DNA of 64,000 nt from Glossina fuscipes (GCF_014805625.2 NW_023998452.1:738455-802454); one strand, 5' to 3'. Counted from the stretch's first letter, positions 1 to 14,075 are shown. The notes: a model not told the origin generated them from the letters alone. Numbers and translations: made by a program.

Positions 1-127
1 AATACAAGGCTATTCAAACCCAAAAGAAAAAGAAAAAGAATTCTGTAAATTCTGTATTGCCAGTAAAAACGTCATGACGCATTGTGTCATCACTAAAACT
101 CTGCTGTTTTTCTTTTAGGGCATGTCC

Positions 128-305
128 CCATTCCCGAAAGAAGTCGGGAAAGTAAAAAAAAATTGGCCGCAGCTTTGTGACTGTGCCCATTCGGTAAGAG
201 TTATGGCTTTACCGAGTAAGCGCTCACTACAGCTACGACTAAAGTAAACTGAGATATGAACACACAAGCGCCCACGTTGTAGTACTAGGATGCGAATAAA
301 TTTTG
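128..305 (-). repeat. tRNA-derived SINE, degenerate copy 1
   Basis: Read on the minus strand this stretch has a degenerate Pol III B-box-like element (GTTCATATCTC), then the shared body GTCGTAGCTGTAGTGAGCGC followed by TTACTCGGTAAA, then a GGGCACA block and a pyrimidine-rich end. The same order is seen near 36.2, 40.9, 44.0 and 49.8 kb. Family membership is seen in the sequence; the tRNA origin is inferred from the best-preserved copy at 49.8 kb. Ends are approximate. Confidence 0.6.
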
Positions 306-330
306 ACGTTACAGTCATGTAGTTTCATTC

Positions 331-3300
331 ATGAAGGGGCTAAATTTAAGCTTGGGATATTCTGGCATATTTTCGCAACGAGAGTGTATGAAATTATACA
401 CAGTTTGGTTAGAAAATTCTTGCGAAGCCTTCAACATTGTTTAGGGTAGTTAATATTTGGAAGAGAGCTTGTAGTGGATTATTAGAAATATCATGTATTT
501 CTCTTAACTTGACAATGCTTAACAGAGAAAAGTCGGCAAATTTCCTTTTACTAATATTGTGGGCGAAAACTGAAATTCCTAAAATTTGACACTGGCACAG
601 CACAGTCTGCTGCTGCGTTATTATTTCCACGACAAGCCAACACGAGATATTTGTCAAAAGGCTGCACTTACAGCGCCTGCCTTTGTAATGTTGTAATGTT
701 ATTAAAACCTTGCGGCAGTGACAAAGAAACATACTTGAAAATCGATAACTAAACGAGAAAGGCTTACATGTTGTTGCACAAAGCTTTATGTTACTCAAAA
801 TAATTGATAATAAAATTTATAAAAATTTCGATGTCTGTCTATTTGGCAATTCTCAATACGTTCATTGTTTATTATGAATTCTGAACGATAGAAAGCTTAA
901 AAGCAGGTACACCGAAATCGCCTGCAAGAAGTTTCACATATGTTATGAGAAGCAACATACACTGGCCCGAGGATAAAGTTTAAGTATATTAAAAAATGAA
1001 TGAAGAAAAACCAAAATTACTTTCGATATCTGCTAAGAAAGAAAGTATTAGTGTCACCTACCAAAAAGGAAGCTTCAACCCTGTTTTGGTTGCAAGTAGA
1101 AAAGGCAAGAAGAAAACGAACTTCAGCCTTTTCCAAGAGGAAAAGCGCTTTCTGGCTTTTACTAAATAACAACATACAACAATAAGTATTTCCATCTATA
1201 TTCTATGGAGGATCGATCTTACCAGTGCCTATATAAGAATGAAAAAATCGCTCTTTCTTGTGTAATCTGCTTTCGTTCACTTCTTTTTCAATTGTTTTAA
1301 GCCTAGCCTGTGTGATGGCGGTAGAACATAATTTTCCTACTTAGAGAAAGTTCCGCGATATGAGGAAATCCATTGCGGCAATGTTTTCAATGCTTTGCTT
1401 CCGTAAGAATTCGCAAACGCGCTTAAAATTTTTTTTTTCTTGCAGCAGAGTATCATATTTAAAAAGAATTCTACGAAACGTCTTTGCAGTTGTCAGTAAA
1501 TCATCACATCCTATTTAAATAGCAAAGGTAAACTACTTTTCTTTTCCCCTCACTACTTCTCCTTTACATGACAACTTAATAATAAAATAAGCTTCATTTG
1601 CATAAAAGCATTTGCCGTTAAAGTGTCTTTGATGTAAAATGAATTCATGTTAATTATGTTAATGCGAAAATCAAGAATATTTACTTAATTAATTTTAATA
1701 AAAAAATACGAAAAACCTGCAATTTTTCTTCTGCTCTTTCCCTGCATCCTCTGCTCTTTATTTCACAAAATATATACTAAATATAATCATAAAATTCGTA
1801 GCAGTACAGCAAAGATGTATTCATAAAAATCTGTAAAATTTAATAAAATAAAGAAAAATAAGACAATGAACGACACGACGATTCCTTCACAATTTACACA
1901 AACAACAAAAGAAGAGTTTCTCTTTAAATTGTCCTGCAATTACCGGCCATATGGTAATATTAATTTTCTATCCGGCCAGTTGCTGGCCCGGGAGGCTCAG
2001 TTCGGTCTGAATACAAAATTAAAGAATACAATGTGAAGGAATAACAGCAACAACTGTTGCTTGTTAAATGTCATAATTTGCTGCATTCAATGTACAGCAA
2101 CAATCAGGCCATTCTTTCGCACATTACTACAATGCTTGTCAGTAAGGCTATGTACATATATATATATATATGTATGTATGCATATGCATATTAATATGCA
2201 AAAAATTACAGCGCAGCAAAAATATTATTGTATCCTCGCCGTCAATTCACTTCTTTTTTTTTTACCCTGACCCTTTCGGTCGTGGAATTTTCACATTCAC
2301 CATTTACTTGACCGTAAATACAACTGCTTGACACACTTGAGGCAAACAAAAAAAACAAAAAAAAAGAAATTTTAATATCATGGAATTTTTCTTCTATTGA
2401 TAGTACGCCGTTTTCCTTTCTTTCCTCTTATTCCTACATTTTCCCTTTTCTCTTTTTAAATATGAAGAAAAGTATAAAGAAAAAAATAAAATTTCAATAA
2501 AAAAGTTGTACAAAGAATGGAATGATGATAAACGGAAAAGCGACTCTGTATTCTGTTTTATTTAAATAAATATTTACAATATTATATATAATATATATAT
2601 ATATATATATATGTGTTAGTGTAACTGGGTTATTATGATAGCGGATTTTATTCATACATTTGTACGCACATATTATATATTAAATTTATATTATACTATA
2701 TACATTTATATATAACTACCAGTGTCTGCATATGTTGTGTTTAAGACAAGGTAGAGTTCACTAAAGTCCAATATATATCCCAAAGGTGTACAATATTTAT
2801 TAGACTAGGCCTGCCTGTTGATATTTTTCTCATCTCAGTAGACGTTATGTAACCGCTAGAATTTCTGACTGCCTAATCAGAGCAAAACGTATCTTGTATA
2901 TTCGAATGTATACAGTGTTCTTCCAGAAATTACTGGCAGCCACGCCCCTTTTTTCATTTTTTTGTTGTTGTTTTATCGAAACACTATTGAAATTATGTTA
3001 GGGCCTATATATGTGTGTAGTAGTCAAATACTGGTTTAAGTCTTGCTTTCAGTAGCACATCAACGAAAAGGGAGAGATTCTTTCGGTCCACGCGATCGCA
3101 CGTTTCCATATTCCGTGCGTACTTATTGGCATTTTTCCAGGAAATCTTATAATAATAAGGTGATTATCTTTCTTAGAACCTATGTGTACAATCGTAACAC
3201 TCTGGAACATTTGTTCACCGTTTCGTTTGCGGCATTACGCTGGAGAATCCATACATATACATATATATTCAGTAAATTAATTTTGAGAATATTATGCTAC

Positions 3301-6300
3301 ATCTATATTAGCGTGCAAGCCTGAAGCATATCTTACATATCAAAATTGCCACGTCGAACTTGAAGAAACGATTTTCTTGGATCTACACTTTTAGTTAAAA
3401 AAAAAAATATCCCATATTTAGCATGAACTATCTGCAAGCGAATTCGATCACTTGCAAGGTAACATGCTTGTTCTTAATTTAATACACTTCATGTATTTAA
3501 CGCATATGCGACTGACAGCTGCCGAGATTTCACCAAGGAAGTATGTACATACGCTTTTACATACACATGTGCGTTGTGTGTATATTAACTATTGATTGTC
3601 ATTCGTTTATTTGATATATATATTATGATATTTCAAATGTATAGAGTGTCGTGTCAACTTATGGATGGATATGTGCGTACTCTCGTTTGTGTGCAGTGCG
3701 CCATACAACTTAACTGCTTGTTTTAATATCCTGTTCATATTTTAATATAAATACTGAGTAAACACATTTGCTGTGCACTACTTATGTTTACGTAATATAA
3801 TGAGAAGTATCGATGCTTATCTCGATGTCAATGACAAAGCAATGAAAATGCGAAACACTCTTCACTAAAAAATAGAGCAACGTTGTAAATACAAGAATAT
3901 ATGTCGGTACCGGACAACACTACGCTTCTTATGGACGCAATTATACGTGGATTGCTTTCGACTTGGCTCCGGGAGAAGTCTTTTCATAAAAATTAAACAT
4001 CCTTCTCAACGATTTTCAAGTAATGTCCTGGCGAGAGGAACGTATACGTGATAAAAATAGTCGAAAAAGGAAACGGCCTTTTGAAGACTTTATGCAAACT
4101 AGAAAATTTGAAAATTTGGAGTCCTGTCTGTAGGTCTGTCGTACCGGTAGAATAAATCACATATATAATTCGCTATCAGGAACAACTTTCGAAGAATTCG
4201 CAGAAAGGAAAACTTTACCCTTTTCTTGCATTGATGCCGAGACATTAAGATTTGCAAATGGAGGACGACTAAATGGTCCTCGCAAATCCTCGTGTAATTA
4301 TCGAAACTCATATAAACATTTTAACCCATAGACCCATTTTCTTGGTTCTATTGTTGAAAAGAGAAACAAAAATATTACCCGGTTTTCGTCATGTGGTATA
4401 CCCAGCTTCATTTTTTTACCGAGTCAATTATCTGATCAGCCTTCCTCAACTTTTTCACATGTTTCGAAGAGATTAAGACCATTACCTAACTACTACCGGT
4501 AGGACTAAGAAATATTTGTATTAAATTTCTAGGACATAGCTCGGAGAGATCAATGAGAATGTGTCAGTGATGTACAGACGCCAGTAGCAGTATCAAGAAG
4601 CAGCTGTGGTAGATGTTCTGGTATACAGTTCAAGTGTTTTGCAACGCCGTGAGGTTTTAGTTTTGGCAGTAGGGGCCAATTTCCACAAGATTCCAAGTCG
4701 CTAGTTCAAATATTGACGCGCTATGTCGTTTTCACGACTTTCAAATCGATAATAAAAAAGCCCGACATTCCATAAAATTTAAATTATTATTGACTAGGAA
4801 AAACTTATTGGTCTTGGCTAGTACAAATCAAATAAATAATAAAAAAAAAAAACATTCAGTACACATTGGAAAACACATTAACATATTTATGTGTATACTC
4901 AGCAGATTTGCATATAAATGTTTGTTTGACTTTATTAAATGAAAATATTTTATTTTATATCAATATGCGGACATTACATATCTGTATAAATATGTATGTA
5001 AACGATTGAATTGATTTTTTCTCTCTACTCAATACTCTACAAAAAAATATTTAATTACAATTCACTTCAGTAAAGATATGTTTAAAAAAAAAACGAATAC
5101 ATGGTAAATGCATTTAAAAGAAAAAGTATTAATTAAAATTAAACTTGAAAAAAACGTAATTGAAGTAATAGAAAAAGCGAAAAGTTGTCCACAGTGCATG
5201 GAGTGCTACTTTTGATTTTAATTGAGCAAAAGTTTGCAATAAGCACTTAGCAGTGGTCAAACACGTGGTCAGTTGTTGGTGGTTACTTCTGATTTAGACA
5301 ATTTTGTTATTAGAATAGAAACAATGAAACCAATTAAACTCATTCAACGCCGAGGAGTACTGGCGTACTTTCCCTCTCTTTCTCTCTCTTCCTTCATCTC
5401 TTTAGGATTGTTTTTCATTACTAACGCATCTAGCAACGACGCGCACGGAATAATTGAAAGAAAAATTTAAAAAACCCGATTAGGTCGTGTTTCCGTGTTT
5501 CGTGCCTGCTTCCCTTTCCGTACCGACAATTATCGGTAGGAGAGTATTTGCTCCGCAGAGTAAAAAATATTATTTAACCTTAGATATGCGATCAGCAGGG
5601 ACTTGTGCTTTTTTTAATCTCGTCGCACATTCGTGCACCGTCAGAGGGGTGCGTGAGGTCACCCATGTAATTTTGACATTGCCTTGGTAATGCAGTAAAT
5701 CGGTATAACATTTTTTTATTGGTATATTCATGTAGTAAGTTAGCCTTATGACATCTTAAACACATCTAAAGACAGCGCATTCCATCACAAAGTAAAATTT
5801 CGTCGTTTGTATCGGAACAACTGTAATGGATCTGATGAAGTCAATGCAAGATTTCGTTAATGGAAATGCAAATTGTTGCCTCACTTACTACTATTGACTG
5901 ACTACTATATCCTTTGAGATATCTCAAAAGAAGGCCGCAGCAAAAAAGATTTGAATCAAAAGGTTGGTGTCATGGCAAAAAGTAAAGCTTATGCTCTGAG
6001 CATCTTGAGAATTCATTCCATGCAAAAAAAGACTTTGAAATATTAGAAAAGCATTCCACTGACTGGCTGTATTATTTTTGAGGAACATTTGATGAAAAAA
6101 CTTTTTTATTTCCCGATACATTTATTATGTGAAAAAAGAAGACTACGCTTTACACTTGTCTGTAAAAGAAATTCGCCAGCAGCGGTAAATTTTCGCCTAA
6201 TCCAAATATCATTTTTTTTTTTTTTGTCTACGTTTGCTCTGCAGCCACCTAATGCCAGTTTTTGCGTCGTTCCCAGTGTGACCATCACTCTTACATTGAA

Positions 6301-8450
6301 AGCTTGCGAACTGTATTAGTTTTTCAAACTTGTCAAGATGACGGCATAACTTTATAAATAACGTGAGAAATACGCCCTAGCGATTCAGATTGCATTAAAT
6401 CTGACAATTTATGGTTCTTAACTACGTACATACCTGCAATATTTCTAAAGCTCTATTCGCTTACTCACCTGTAAATAAAAATAAAAAAAGGTAATTATGA
6501 TGTATATAAAGGGGATGGGGGGGGCATTAAATTAATTTTTTTTAATTTTTATTTTATTATTTGTATCTGTTCGTCGTATTTGTATTCTAGTATATGTTCA
6601 TACCATTTTCACTAAAAAATGATCGCCGCCGCTAGACTTCAATAAAAATGTAATCCTGGGACGACAATCCCTTGCCGATTTCTCACATATATCTGACTTT
6701 TATTTCTTGATGAACAAACGTCATTTATTGGAGCAAGCTAATGCTTCAACATAACCCGGATGTACAAAGTCCATGATCGTTGATGCTTTCTCGTAATGAG
6801 TTGGTTGAGTTAGGAGATGAATGGCGTGTGGCCATATAACGTGCAAGACGTGCCGCAAAAAGCCAGGTATTATGTTTCTTTAACGTTCTCATTGTGAGTA
6901 ATGCCATTTTGATATTCAAAAGTAAAGCTTTGAGCCTATAAGCAACACTCGAAAGTTAATTTCTACTCACGTTCGGGTCTCTTTCAAGCACAATGGGTGT
7001 ATTTTTTTCCACCGGGGGGACAATGAATCTTACTTACGAAGTCATTTAATCAAATACGAGTAGTTCCATGCACTAAATTTTAACAATTCCTGTACCCTCT
7101 ACAAGTTACATATGTATTATGTTTCGCAACACATACATGTCAAGATCCAGACAATATGTTGAAAAAAATAATGATCCAAATCTCAATGAGGATTGTCGTG
7201 GCAAATTAGATGATGGACCCACTATCTAAACAATGTGTTTACTAAATTGAAGTTTGTTTATTTGTTTTTTTTTTTTTTTTTTTTTTTTTGTTACAGTCAT
7301 TAACGTCCCAGCGGCAGCTAAGCATTCTCCAAAGAATTGCTTTTAAAATTTCAATTACTTTATTCTTAATTAGTCGAGAGAATTATAAAATATGCAAAAT
7401 AAATATTTTAAGATATATGTATTTTATAAATATGCATTTTAAACTAAAACAAAACGCAACGAAACAATTAAACTCCATTCACTAAATTTACACATCACAA
7501 ATTCTATTTTTTTTGCGATTGTATGCAAATGCAGATTATAATGAACTATAAACATTCCGATAGATATGGGTATATACATATATATATATGTATGCACTCA
7601 CAGATATGTGTTCATGTTTCCGTCTCTATATCAAATACATTCACTTAATTGCTATTATTCTTTCTCTTTCTTTCTGTCTCTATCCATCTCTCTCCCTCTC
7701 TCTCTTTTATCCTTTCACTCATCGTTATGTGTAAGTACATATAGGCAGGCATTAGCGGTATGAATTTTCATGTTAGTTTAGTTAGGCTTTGGAAGGAAAT
7801 TGTCACAGAAAATAATATTTTCATTTAATGTAAATGCAAATGCGTTTGATAAATTTTCACATATGCGAACACACGACACGTTACGATATACAACCGCAAC
7901 AACAATAATAATAACAATTAATAAAGGGAGATTGCTTTTGCCGATTACTATATGGCACTCTCTTTCCAATGAGGAGAGAGTTTGCAAAAATCTATGTGTT
8001 TGCGAATATACTTAGATCATTAACATAATTAAAAAATTTTGTATTAAGCGTAAAATTTTTTTTTTTGTATTGTCGTTCATCAGACATATGTTTTTATAAA
8101 AACCCACATCAGATCAGATCAAAGAAAAAGTCTTGACAAATATGTTTTTTTGATTAAAATATATCATATGTTCCTAGCGAGAATCCAAACCAAAACAGAG
8201 GCTCTGGAAGTTTACCCAACTCGTAGTAGCTACTATGCGCAAGGGTTATACTTGTTACAATCGTCTAAGTCATCATCTATAATCAAAAAAATAGTTCTTA
8301 AAAGGAATAAATAACGAAACTACATAATACAAAAAAAGGGCGCGGCTGGTTTTTTCCATTTTCAGAATAAAAGATGAAATTTATAGGTTGTATTTGTTGC
8401 GCTTTATGAGTAAAGCAAAACAAAAAGTACGGAATGCAAAAGTGTTCTCA
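331..8450. other. Intergenic DNA, no gene supported
   Basis: AT-rich DNA with many homopolymer A/T runs and TA microsatellites (for example around 2155-2172 and 2580-2612, and a T run at 7268-7289). Open frames here are short and of low complexity. No convincing exon, RNA gene or transposase was seen, although old degraded repeats could be missed by eye. Confidence 0.5.
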
Positions 8451-8559
8451 ACTTTCGTTACATAGGCTTGTGGGCATGTTGTAGGTGTGTTCTTGAAAAG
8501 CTTGGGCCCTTTTCATGTTCTTCTACAAGTTCGTGGGCGATATGTCTATTTTTGAAAAT

Positions 8560-8960
8560 GCGAGAATATTTATCACACATACTACGCAGTTGCGCAAGAG
8601 ACCAGAGTATTTATATAGCGCACTATAAAGTTGAGTGGCAGCGTCCGATTTTTCCTTTTTTTAGTTATACGACAACATCGCCCATAAAACATACAATACA
8701 GAGGTGTCCTCCCTTTACACAGTATTGTACACGTGCCCCTCAACCGATTTGGCCCATTTGCAACACCACCCTGCATCGATAGATTCATTTTTGCGGTCAG
8801 GAGAAACTTTTTAGCAAACATTATACAGGCCGACAGACGGCCAGACGGGCATGCTTAGATCGATTCACAATTTGATGTTGATCAAGAATATATATAATTT
8901 CTATGGTCTCTGAAGCATCTTTCTGCACACGTTTTGGCAAAATAAGTATACCCCTCGTTC
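8560..8960 (+). repeat. Dispersed GTCCGTC-type repeat, copy 1
   Basis: Contains a GACAGACGGCCAGACGG block followed by TAGATCGATTC, TGATCAAGAATATATAT and then GTATACCCCTCG. The same arrangement, in opposite orientation, is seen near 45.8 and 61.5 kb. It resembles a repeat motif recalled from fly non-coding DNA (a CAGACGGAC block, then GATCAAGAATATATA, then TATACCC). Non-coding and degraded; ends are approximate. The class of the parent element is not known to me. Confidence 0.5.
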
Positions 8961-9149
8961 TTTAGTGATGGACATACAGAACGTGTCTTTTCAATCAAAT
9001 TTTTATTTATATAAGAACTTTATGTATTGTTTTACATAAATAAACAAGTCGTTGTGCAAATATTTTTGGAAATCATTAGACGAAGTATTATTATTAATGT
9101 ATGGTAAACCTACTGCACAAGACTTGATACGTTCGAGAAAATTCTTGAA

Positions 9150-9470
9150 CGACTATCTCCGCGGATGAAAACGTTGAATACAAACGTGAATAGAATTGTT
9201 ATGGACAGTCGCCAATTGGAGATGTTGCTTATGATGTTGGAATATCGGCTTGTCTCATGCCATGCAATTTTTTCGCATATTTTGGGCATAAAACGTGTGT
9301 CACGATAATGCGCCACCCGGACTTGGCCGCCTGTGACATTCTCCTATTCTTAAAACTGAAAACATCCATGAAAGGGCAGAGTTTTGCCACGATTGAGTAC
9401 ATCGGTGACCACATTGGTGAAAGATCCCAAAACCTCTTGCAAAAAGCGCATCATAGATATATATATATAT
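9150..9470 (+). pseudogene. mariner-family transposase remnant, internally deleted
   Basis: The plus strand shows, in two frames, a helix-turn-helix segment resembling mariner (CHAIFSHILGIKRVS, near 9250-9303). It is followed almost directly by the C-terminal catalytic block HPDLAACDILLFLKLK and MKGQSFATIE (about 9313-9400). In intact mariner transposases, roughly 150 residues carrying the first two catalytic aspartates lie between these blocks, so the middle is gone. A frame change separates the two parts. No terminal inverted repeats were recognised. Followed by a TA microsatellite. Identity rests on motif order; the subfamily is uncertain. Confidence 0.6.
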
Positions 9471-9779
9471 ATATAAATAACGTATAAGGGAAATTAGTTC
9501 AAAGGGGACGAAGAAATAGATATTGATGAATGAACAAAAAAAATTTGTTCGGGAAAAATGCAACTTTTTTATTTTTTTTTAGCACACCACACCTCCTATT
9601 ATTCAACCCCCCTACCGCCCATACATATTTCTGACATTAGTTTGCTATTTTAATTAAATTTCCTCATTAATTTAAATAAATGTAATTTTCAAAGAATCGC
9701 TTTTCCAATTTTCCATAATTAAACTTTCGATTTTCATTTAATTTTTGCATTTAACAGCTTCTTAATTACATGTCAAATC

Positions 9780-10691
9780 TTCTCTAATTGCAGATAAAAT
9801 TAATGGAATGTTAATCAAGAAATCCATAAACGCGCGTGCCAAGCTCTCGAAAGAAAGAAGACCGTTCAAAATATTTACCAAAAAATGCTAAGCAGCAACA
9901 ACAACAACAACAGCATCAACCTAAACACTTTCTACGACAACAACACGTTTTACGGACAAGAAAAGAGGATGAAATGCGGAACAAATTAAAGAGAGTATTA
10001 AATAAAAGAAAGCAACAGCAACAAATAATAAATCTGCACAATTAAGAAAAGAATAGAAATAAGTGAAAAATAATAAAAAACTCAATGACGAATTTTAGCA
10101 GAGAACGAGCTATAAGTAAAAGGAAAAAAGTCCTTTAAAATTTATAATTACGCAATTTCTTCTTTTCTGCATGAACTCCACGCGCGGAAATATTTAAATT
10201 GAGCGGGAAAGCAAAAAACTAACTTAACAAACTTTCTTAAGGCTAAGTCAGCAGACAAAAGTATTGGAGAATTTGCTCTTTCTTGTAGTAAACTTGAAAC
10301 AAGATATAAAACAAAAAAATTAAAAAAAAAACAGGCTAAAAATTATTAAGCAGAAAGTACAAAAATTGTAAAAAGGAAACGTGACTCAAATATTTAAAAA
10401 CACAAGCAACCATTTGCTTCGTTAGAAAAAAAAAAAAAAAAAAAAAACTTTATATACTTTTTTTTATCCTTAACTACTTTCCTTAACATTCCGCCAGCCT
10501 TCAAAGTTTATTAACCTAATTTTTTTCTTTTCACTTTGTGTTTTAATATAAATAACAGAAAATAACAATACAAAGCAGAGAAAGATGTCAACTGCATTAC
10601 ATTCGTATTAACGGAGAACATAACAAATTATCTCGAACGGAAGTAACAAAAATCCGCTTCTTTTTTTTTTTTTTTCTTTTTCTTTTTGAAA
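9780..10691 (+). other. A-rich leader upstream of the LRR gene
   Basis: About 900 bases of A-rich sequence with CAA/AAC triplet runs (9897-9914), short upstream ATG frames (for example at 9887), an A run at 10431-10447 and a T run ending just before the start codon. This could be 5' untranslated sequence, an upstream intron, or both; the transcription start cannot be placed. The start ATG at 10692 has the favourable context AAAATG. Confidence 0.35.
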
Positions 10692-11969
10692 ATGTGCCAT
10701 TCCTCCTTATTTCAAACTGGGTTGACATTTGTCAATCGCGCCGTCGTCGTGACATGGAGATCCGTTACGCTTGGAAGAGTACTAATTTTGATAATAATTG
10801 CCTGCCTGATGCCCATCAAACATTGTGCCAAAATAGAAAATACTCAGATACGTTTACTTATTAACGACGAAGACTTACTTAATGAAAAGTTATCAGATCA
10901 TGAAGCCAGCACTACTACTGTCAAAGAAAAACATGAAGATCATTATAATTTATATCGCAGCGAATTAAAGCGTTTATCTTACGAGACAATATATCGTATC
11001 TTAAGAGACGAAAATGAGCCCATGTACCGGCCCGAAGACGTTGAAATGAGATATTATCAAAAACGATCGCCATCATCATCCTCCCCGTCTTCGCCGCCGG
11101 ACTGTCATCATCCTCGTCATCATAATGATGATGATGGTCACGATCTACAGAAAAGATCTTTAAAAGGAACGACATTGCTTAACTTAACTAAAATGAATTT
11201 AAAAAAATTTCCGCCGTATCCGCATGTGCTACATGATTACGAGACATTGCTTTCGTTGGATTTAAGCGAAAATTATTTAGAGACGGTAAACATAGAGGAG
11301 TTTAGTCGACTACAGTTTTTAAATTTGTCTCATAATCGTTTAAGCGTTACACCGTTGTGGCGAAATTCGTCATTAATCTCATTAAATCTAAACTACAATC
11401 GTTTGAAATCATTTTCTCCAGCGTACGACATGAAATTACGTGAATTATATCTTTGCTGCAATGAAATCGAGAGTCAGGCTTCGTTGAATTTTACAATTTT
11501 GTATAACTTGGAAGTGCTAGATTTATCCGGCAATCGTTTAGAGAGCCTAGACAGTTCTTTGTTTCCGCAAATGATGCATAATTTACGTGTATTAAATTTG
11601 GCTAATAATCAGTTCGTTACTGTCTATCGCGAAACATTCTATAACCTGCTAAGCTTAAACACGTTACTATTAGCGGGGAACAACATCAGCGATATCGATT
11701 ATGAAACATTTTTGGCTTTACCGAATCTTCAATACTTGGATTTATCTTATAATCAGCTGCAAGGAAAGTCGATACGGGCTTTACAGGGTATAACGGGACT
11801 GGTGGCTTTATCGATCGCCTTCAATCCTCATTTGGGTCCATATATGCAAGAGTTTGTAGCCTCTTGGAGTCTAAAGGAGCTAGATGCCAGCGGAACGGGC
11901 TTATGCCAAATACCAGCAGCCTTAGCGCTATCAGTAAGATCACTGGGATTGACTCACAACTGGTTAAAG
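10692..11969 (+). CDS. LRR single-pass membrane protein, coding exon 1 of 3
   Basis: First coding exon (426 codons) of a leucine-rich-repeat cell-surface protein of about 1733 residues. I chose the ATG at 10692 because it is the first Met in frame, is in good context, and precedes a hydrophobic segment (about residues 30-45, RVLILIIIACLMPIKHC) fitting a signal peptide or anchor. Residues 50-155 are charged and low-complexity, including S/P and H/D runs. From about residue 160 there are LRRs of the LxxLxLxxN type (LLSLDLSENYL, LQFLNLSHNRL, LEVLDLSGNRL, LRVLNLANNQF, LQYLDLSYNQL). The exon ends in AAAG followed by GTAAGC, phase 0, and joins the next exon at 20125 within the repeat array. Extracellular LRR proteins of this layout usually act in adhesion or signalling; the specific function and orthologue are not recognised. 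Confidence is high for the gene, low for its role. Confidence 0.9.
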
Positions 11970-13199
11970 GTAAGCCAAGTAAAAGTAACGAATTTCTTTT
12001 TGTAGTTTATTTTGAAAGCAAAAATTTCAGTTTATTTTATACAATACAGTAAAAGAAAAGGCAGAACTAAATAACTTTCGGACTTGTCACTTTAGTCTTT
12101 AGTGTATTGGAACGTAATAATTTTGTAGTTCGTTTGCAATTAAAGTCATTGCAAATTAAGAAAATAAATGCTGCAATTAGGATGCCTTTGTGCACCCAGC
12201 ATACGGTGACAGAGACAATTATAAAATTGCCAGTTAAAAGGAAGGCTTCCCTCTGGAATGTCATAAAATTTTATTCAAGCAGTAAAATATAGTATGTACT
12301 ATGTATATATGTATTAAATGTACAAAAAAAATATATGATAAAATTTAGTCAAAACAACAAGTCTTACAATCGAAAACATCATTACACATCTGCGGTCTTT
12401 TGCCTCTTACCGCATTGCCTACCTATGTGTTCGTGCATAGGTAGATCGATAGATGTGGTTTTTAGGCGATATAGCCATGGGCTTATTTTCGTACATCTCT
12501 TTGTGCTGATCTTCTAAACATGATTGCATCGATCTATGAGATTAGTATGGCGCTTAACTGGAAGAGGCAACCAGCCCAATGTGAAGATTACTTCTGAGGT
12601 TGTCTTTAATGGAGACGGACTTAACCGGCGGTGTTTCACTAGTTTGATCAGTTTTTCGGTTTATATCGTTCAGGTCTAATCGCGCTTCACAAATTTCTTA
12701 GTACATGATTCTTTTCCCGATTCCATCGAACGCTACCTTTGAAGGTACTCTCAGGGTTCATCTTGACGACAAGAATGAAATTTTCTGCACGAAATCTTTG
12801 AAATCATTCTTAGTTCAATTCCTTGTTGCGTACTGATACCAAACCAGCTCAATAATTATTTCCTTAGCTTGAGTTGCATTTTTTTCGTTGGTTTAGCGAA
12901 GCTTTAAATGCTGATTCTTTTTGCTATTCGTCTATGATCTGCACTGGACGACAGCTTGTCGCAAACGACTGAAACTATGGTCGTGCAAGCGTCAATGTCA
13001 AAGTTGGTCTGTTCAAATTTCCAAAAAAATTAATGCAGCAGACGGATTGATTCTATATTAAGTAATGATTAATTTTAACACGGAGAACTTATTTGTATGC
13101 CTAATATTATGTGAAAGTGTTATTATATACATACAGTATGCTATTCGTTGTTCGGTTATTGATGAAATTAAAAATTAGGTCATCGCAAAATGTAAAATA

Positions 13200-14075
13200 G
13201 GTTGGAGGGAAAGTTCTGTCGTATTTTAAAGAATTCATTTATAAAGATACGCGTTTAATATTAATCAATTGTATATGCTCCGGTATTTGCTACAACCTGT
13301 TGGCATCTCTCAAATAATCAATGAATTCCTGCTTTGTAGAAGTTCTCGTCCTTAGAGTTAAAATAGTCAGCAACTGCCTTAGAAATGCTTTCAAAAGAAT
13401 TGAATTTTAGGTAATTTTGCAGAGATCTGAACAGGTAATAATCAAATGGTGCAATGTCAGGTGAATGCGGTGGTTGACTAACGGCTTCCCATCCTAACGC
13501 ATTCAGTTTTTGTTTTTGTGTCACCATTGCAGTATGCAGTCGAGCATTATTGTGGTGGATTACTATTTCTTTTTATGTGTAACCCAAACACTTTGCTTTA
13601 ACACAGACACAAAGTGTGTTAATGTGACCTCCAACAGTTGTACCATAAATGCCTAACTCTTTTGCAATCATTATCGATCTTGGATGGTCGTCTAGGTCGA
13701 TCACTTTCTTTTAGGCTCAGATCCCCGGAACGAAATTTGCGAAACCATCTTTGACAAGTACATTTGACAAGAACATTTACCATATCTTTTCCAAATACCG
13801 CATATAAATTTTTACATGCAACCGATACATTGCTTCCTGTTTGGAATTCATACAAAATGCAGCGTAATAAATGCACTTTATCTACTGACATGTTCTTCGC
13901 TTTAAATATCACAAGTAAATGATGAACGGTAATAGAAGTTCCTTTTATATTATACAGCAGTTAAGAAAACAAAAAAAAACAAAAAAAAACCGAATGACTC
14001 ATTAGCCAGAGTTTTTTTTGTTTACAAGAAAAATTACCTGGCTATTTAAAATACGACCGAGCTTTTCCTCCACCC
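13200..14075 (-). mobile_element. mariner-family element, internal deletion (876 bp)
   Basis: Bounded by TA dinucleotides at 13198-13199 and 14076-14077. The terminal inverted repeats match at 27 of 31 positions by hand alignment (left begins GGTTGGAGGGAAAG, right reverse complement begins GGGTGGAGGAAAAG, both ending GTCGTATTTTAAA). Minus-strand coding remnants lie inside. Full mariners are about 1.3 kb, so roughly 400 bases are missing. Non-autonomous; it could be mobilised only by a transposase that recognises these ends. Confidence 0.85.
13318..13912 (-). pseudogene. Broken mariner transposase inside the deleted element
   Basis: The N-terminal part (13912 to about 13620) reads as a mariner DNA-binding domain: RCILYEFQTGSNVSVACKNL, then CQRWFRKFRSGDLSLKE and RPRRPSKIDND. 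The C-terminal part (about 13575 to 13318) carries HHNNARLHT, LNALGWEAV and PPHSPDIAPFDYYLFRSLQN, with the third catalytic Asp. In the second catalytic motif the usual HxDNARPH reads HHNNARLH, so the Asp has become Asn. The region between the linker and this motif, including the first catalytic Asp, is deleted, and frameshifts and a stop codon lie between the parts. It cannot encode active transposase. Confidence 0.85.

Noticed and set aside
6425..6475. Candidate 35-base micro-exon on the minus strand (acceptor TTTACAG, donor GCAG/GTATGT)
   Set aside because: Two of three frames contain a stop and there is no neighbouring exon to join.
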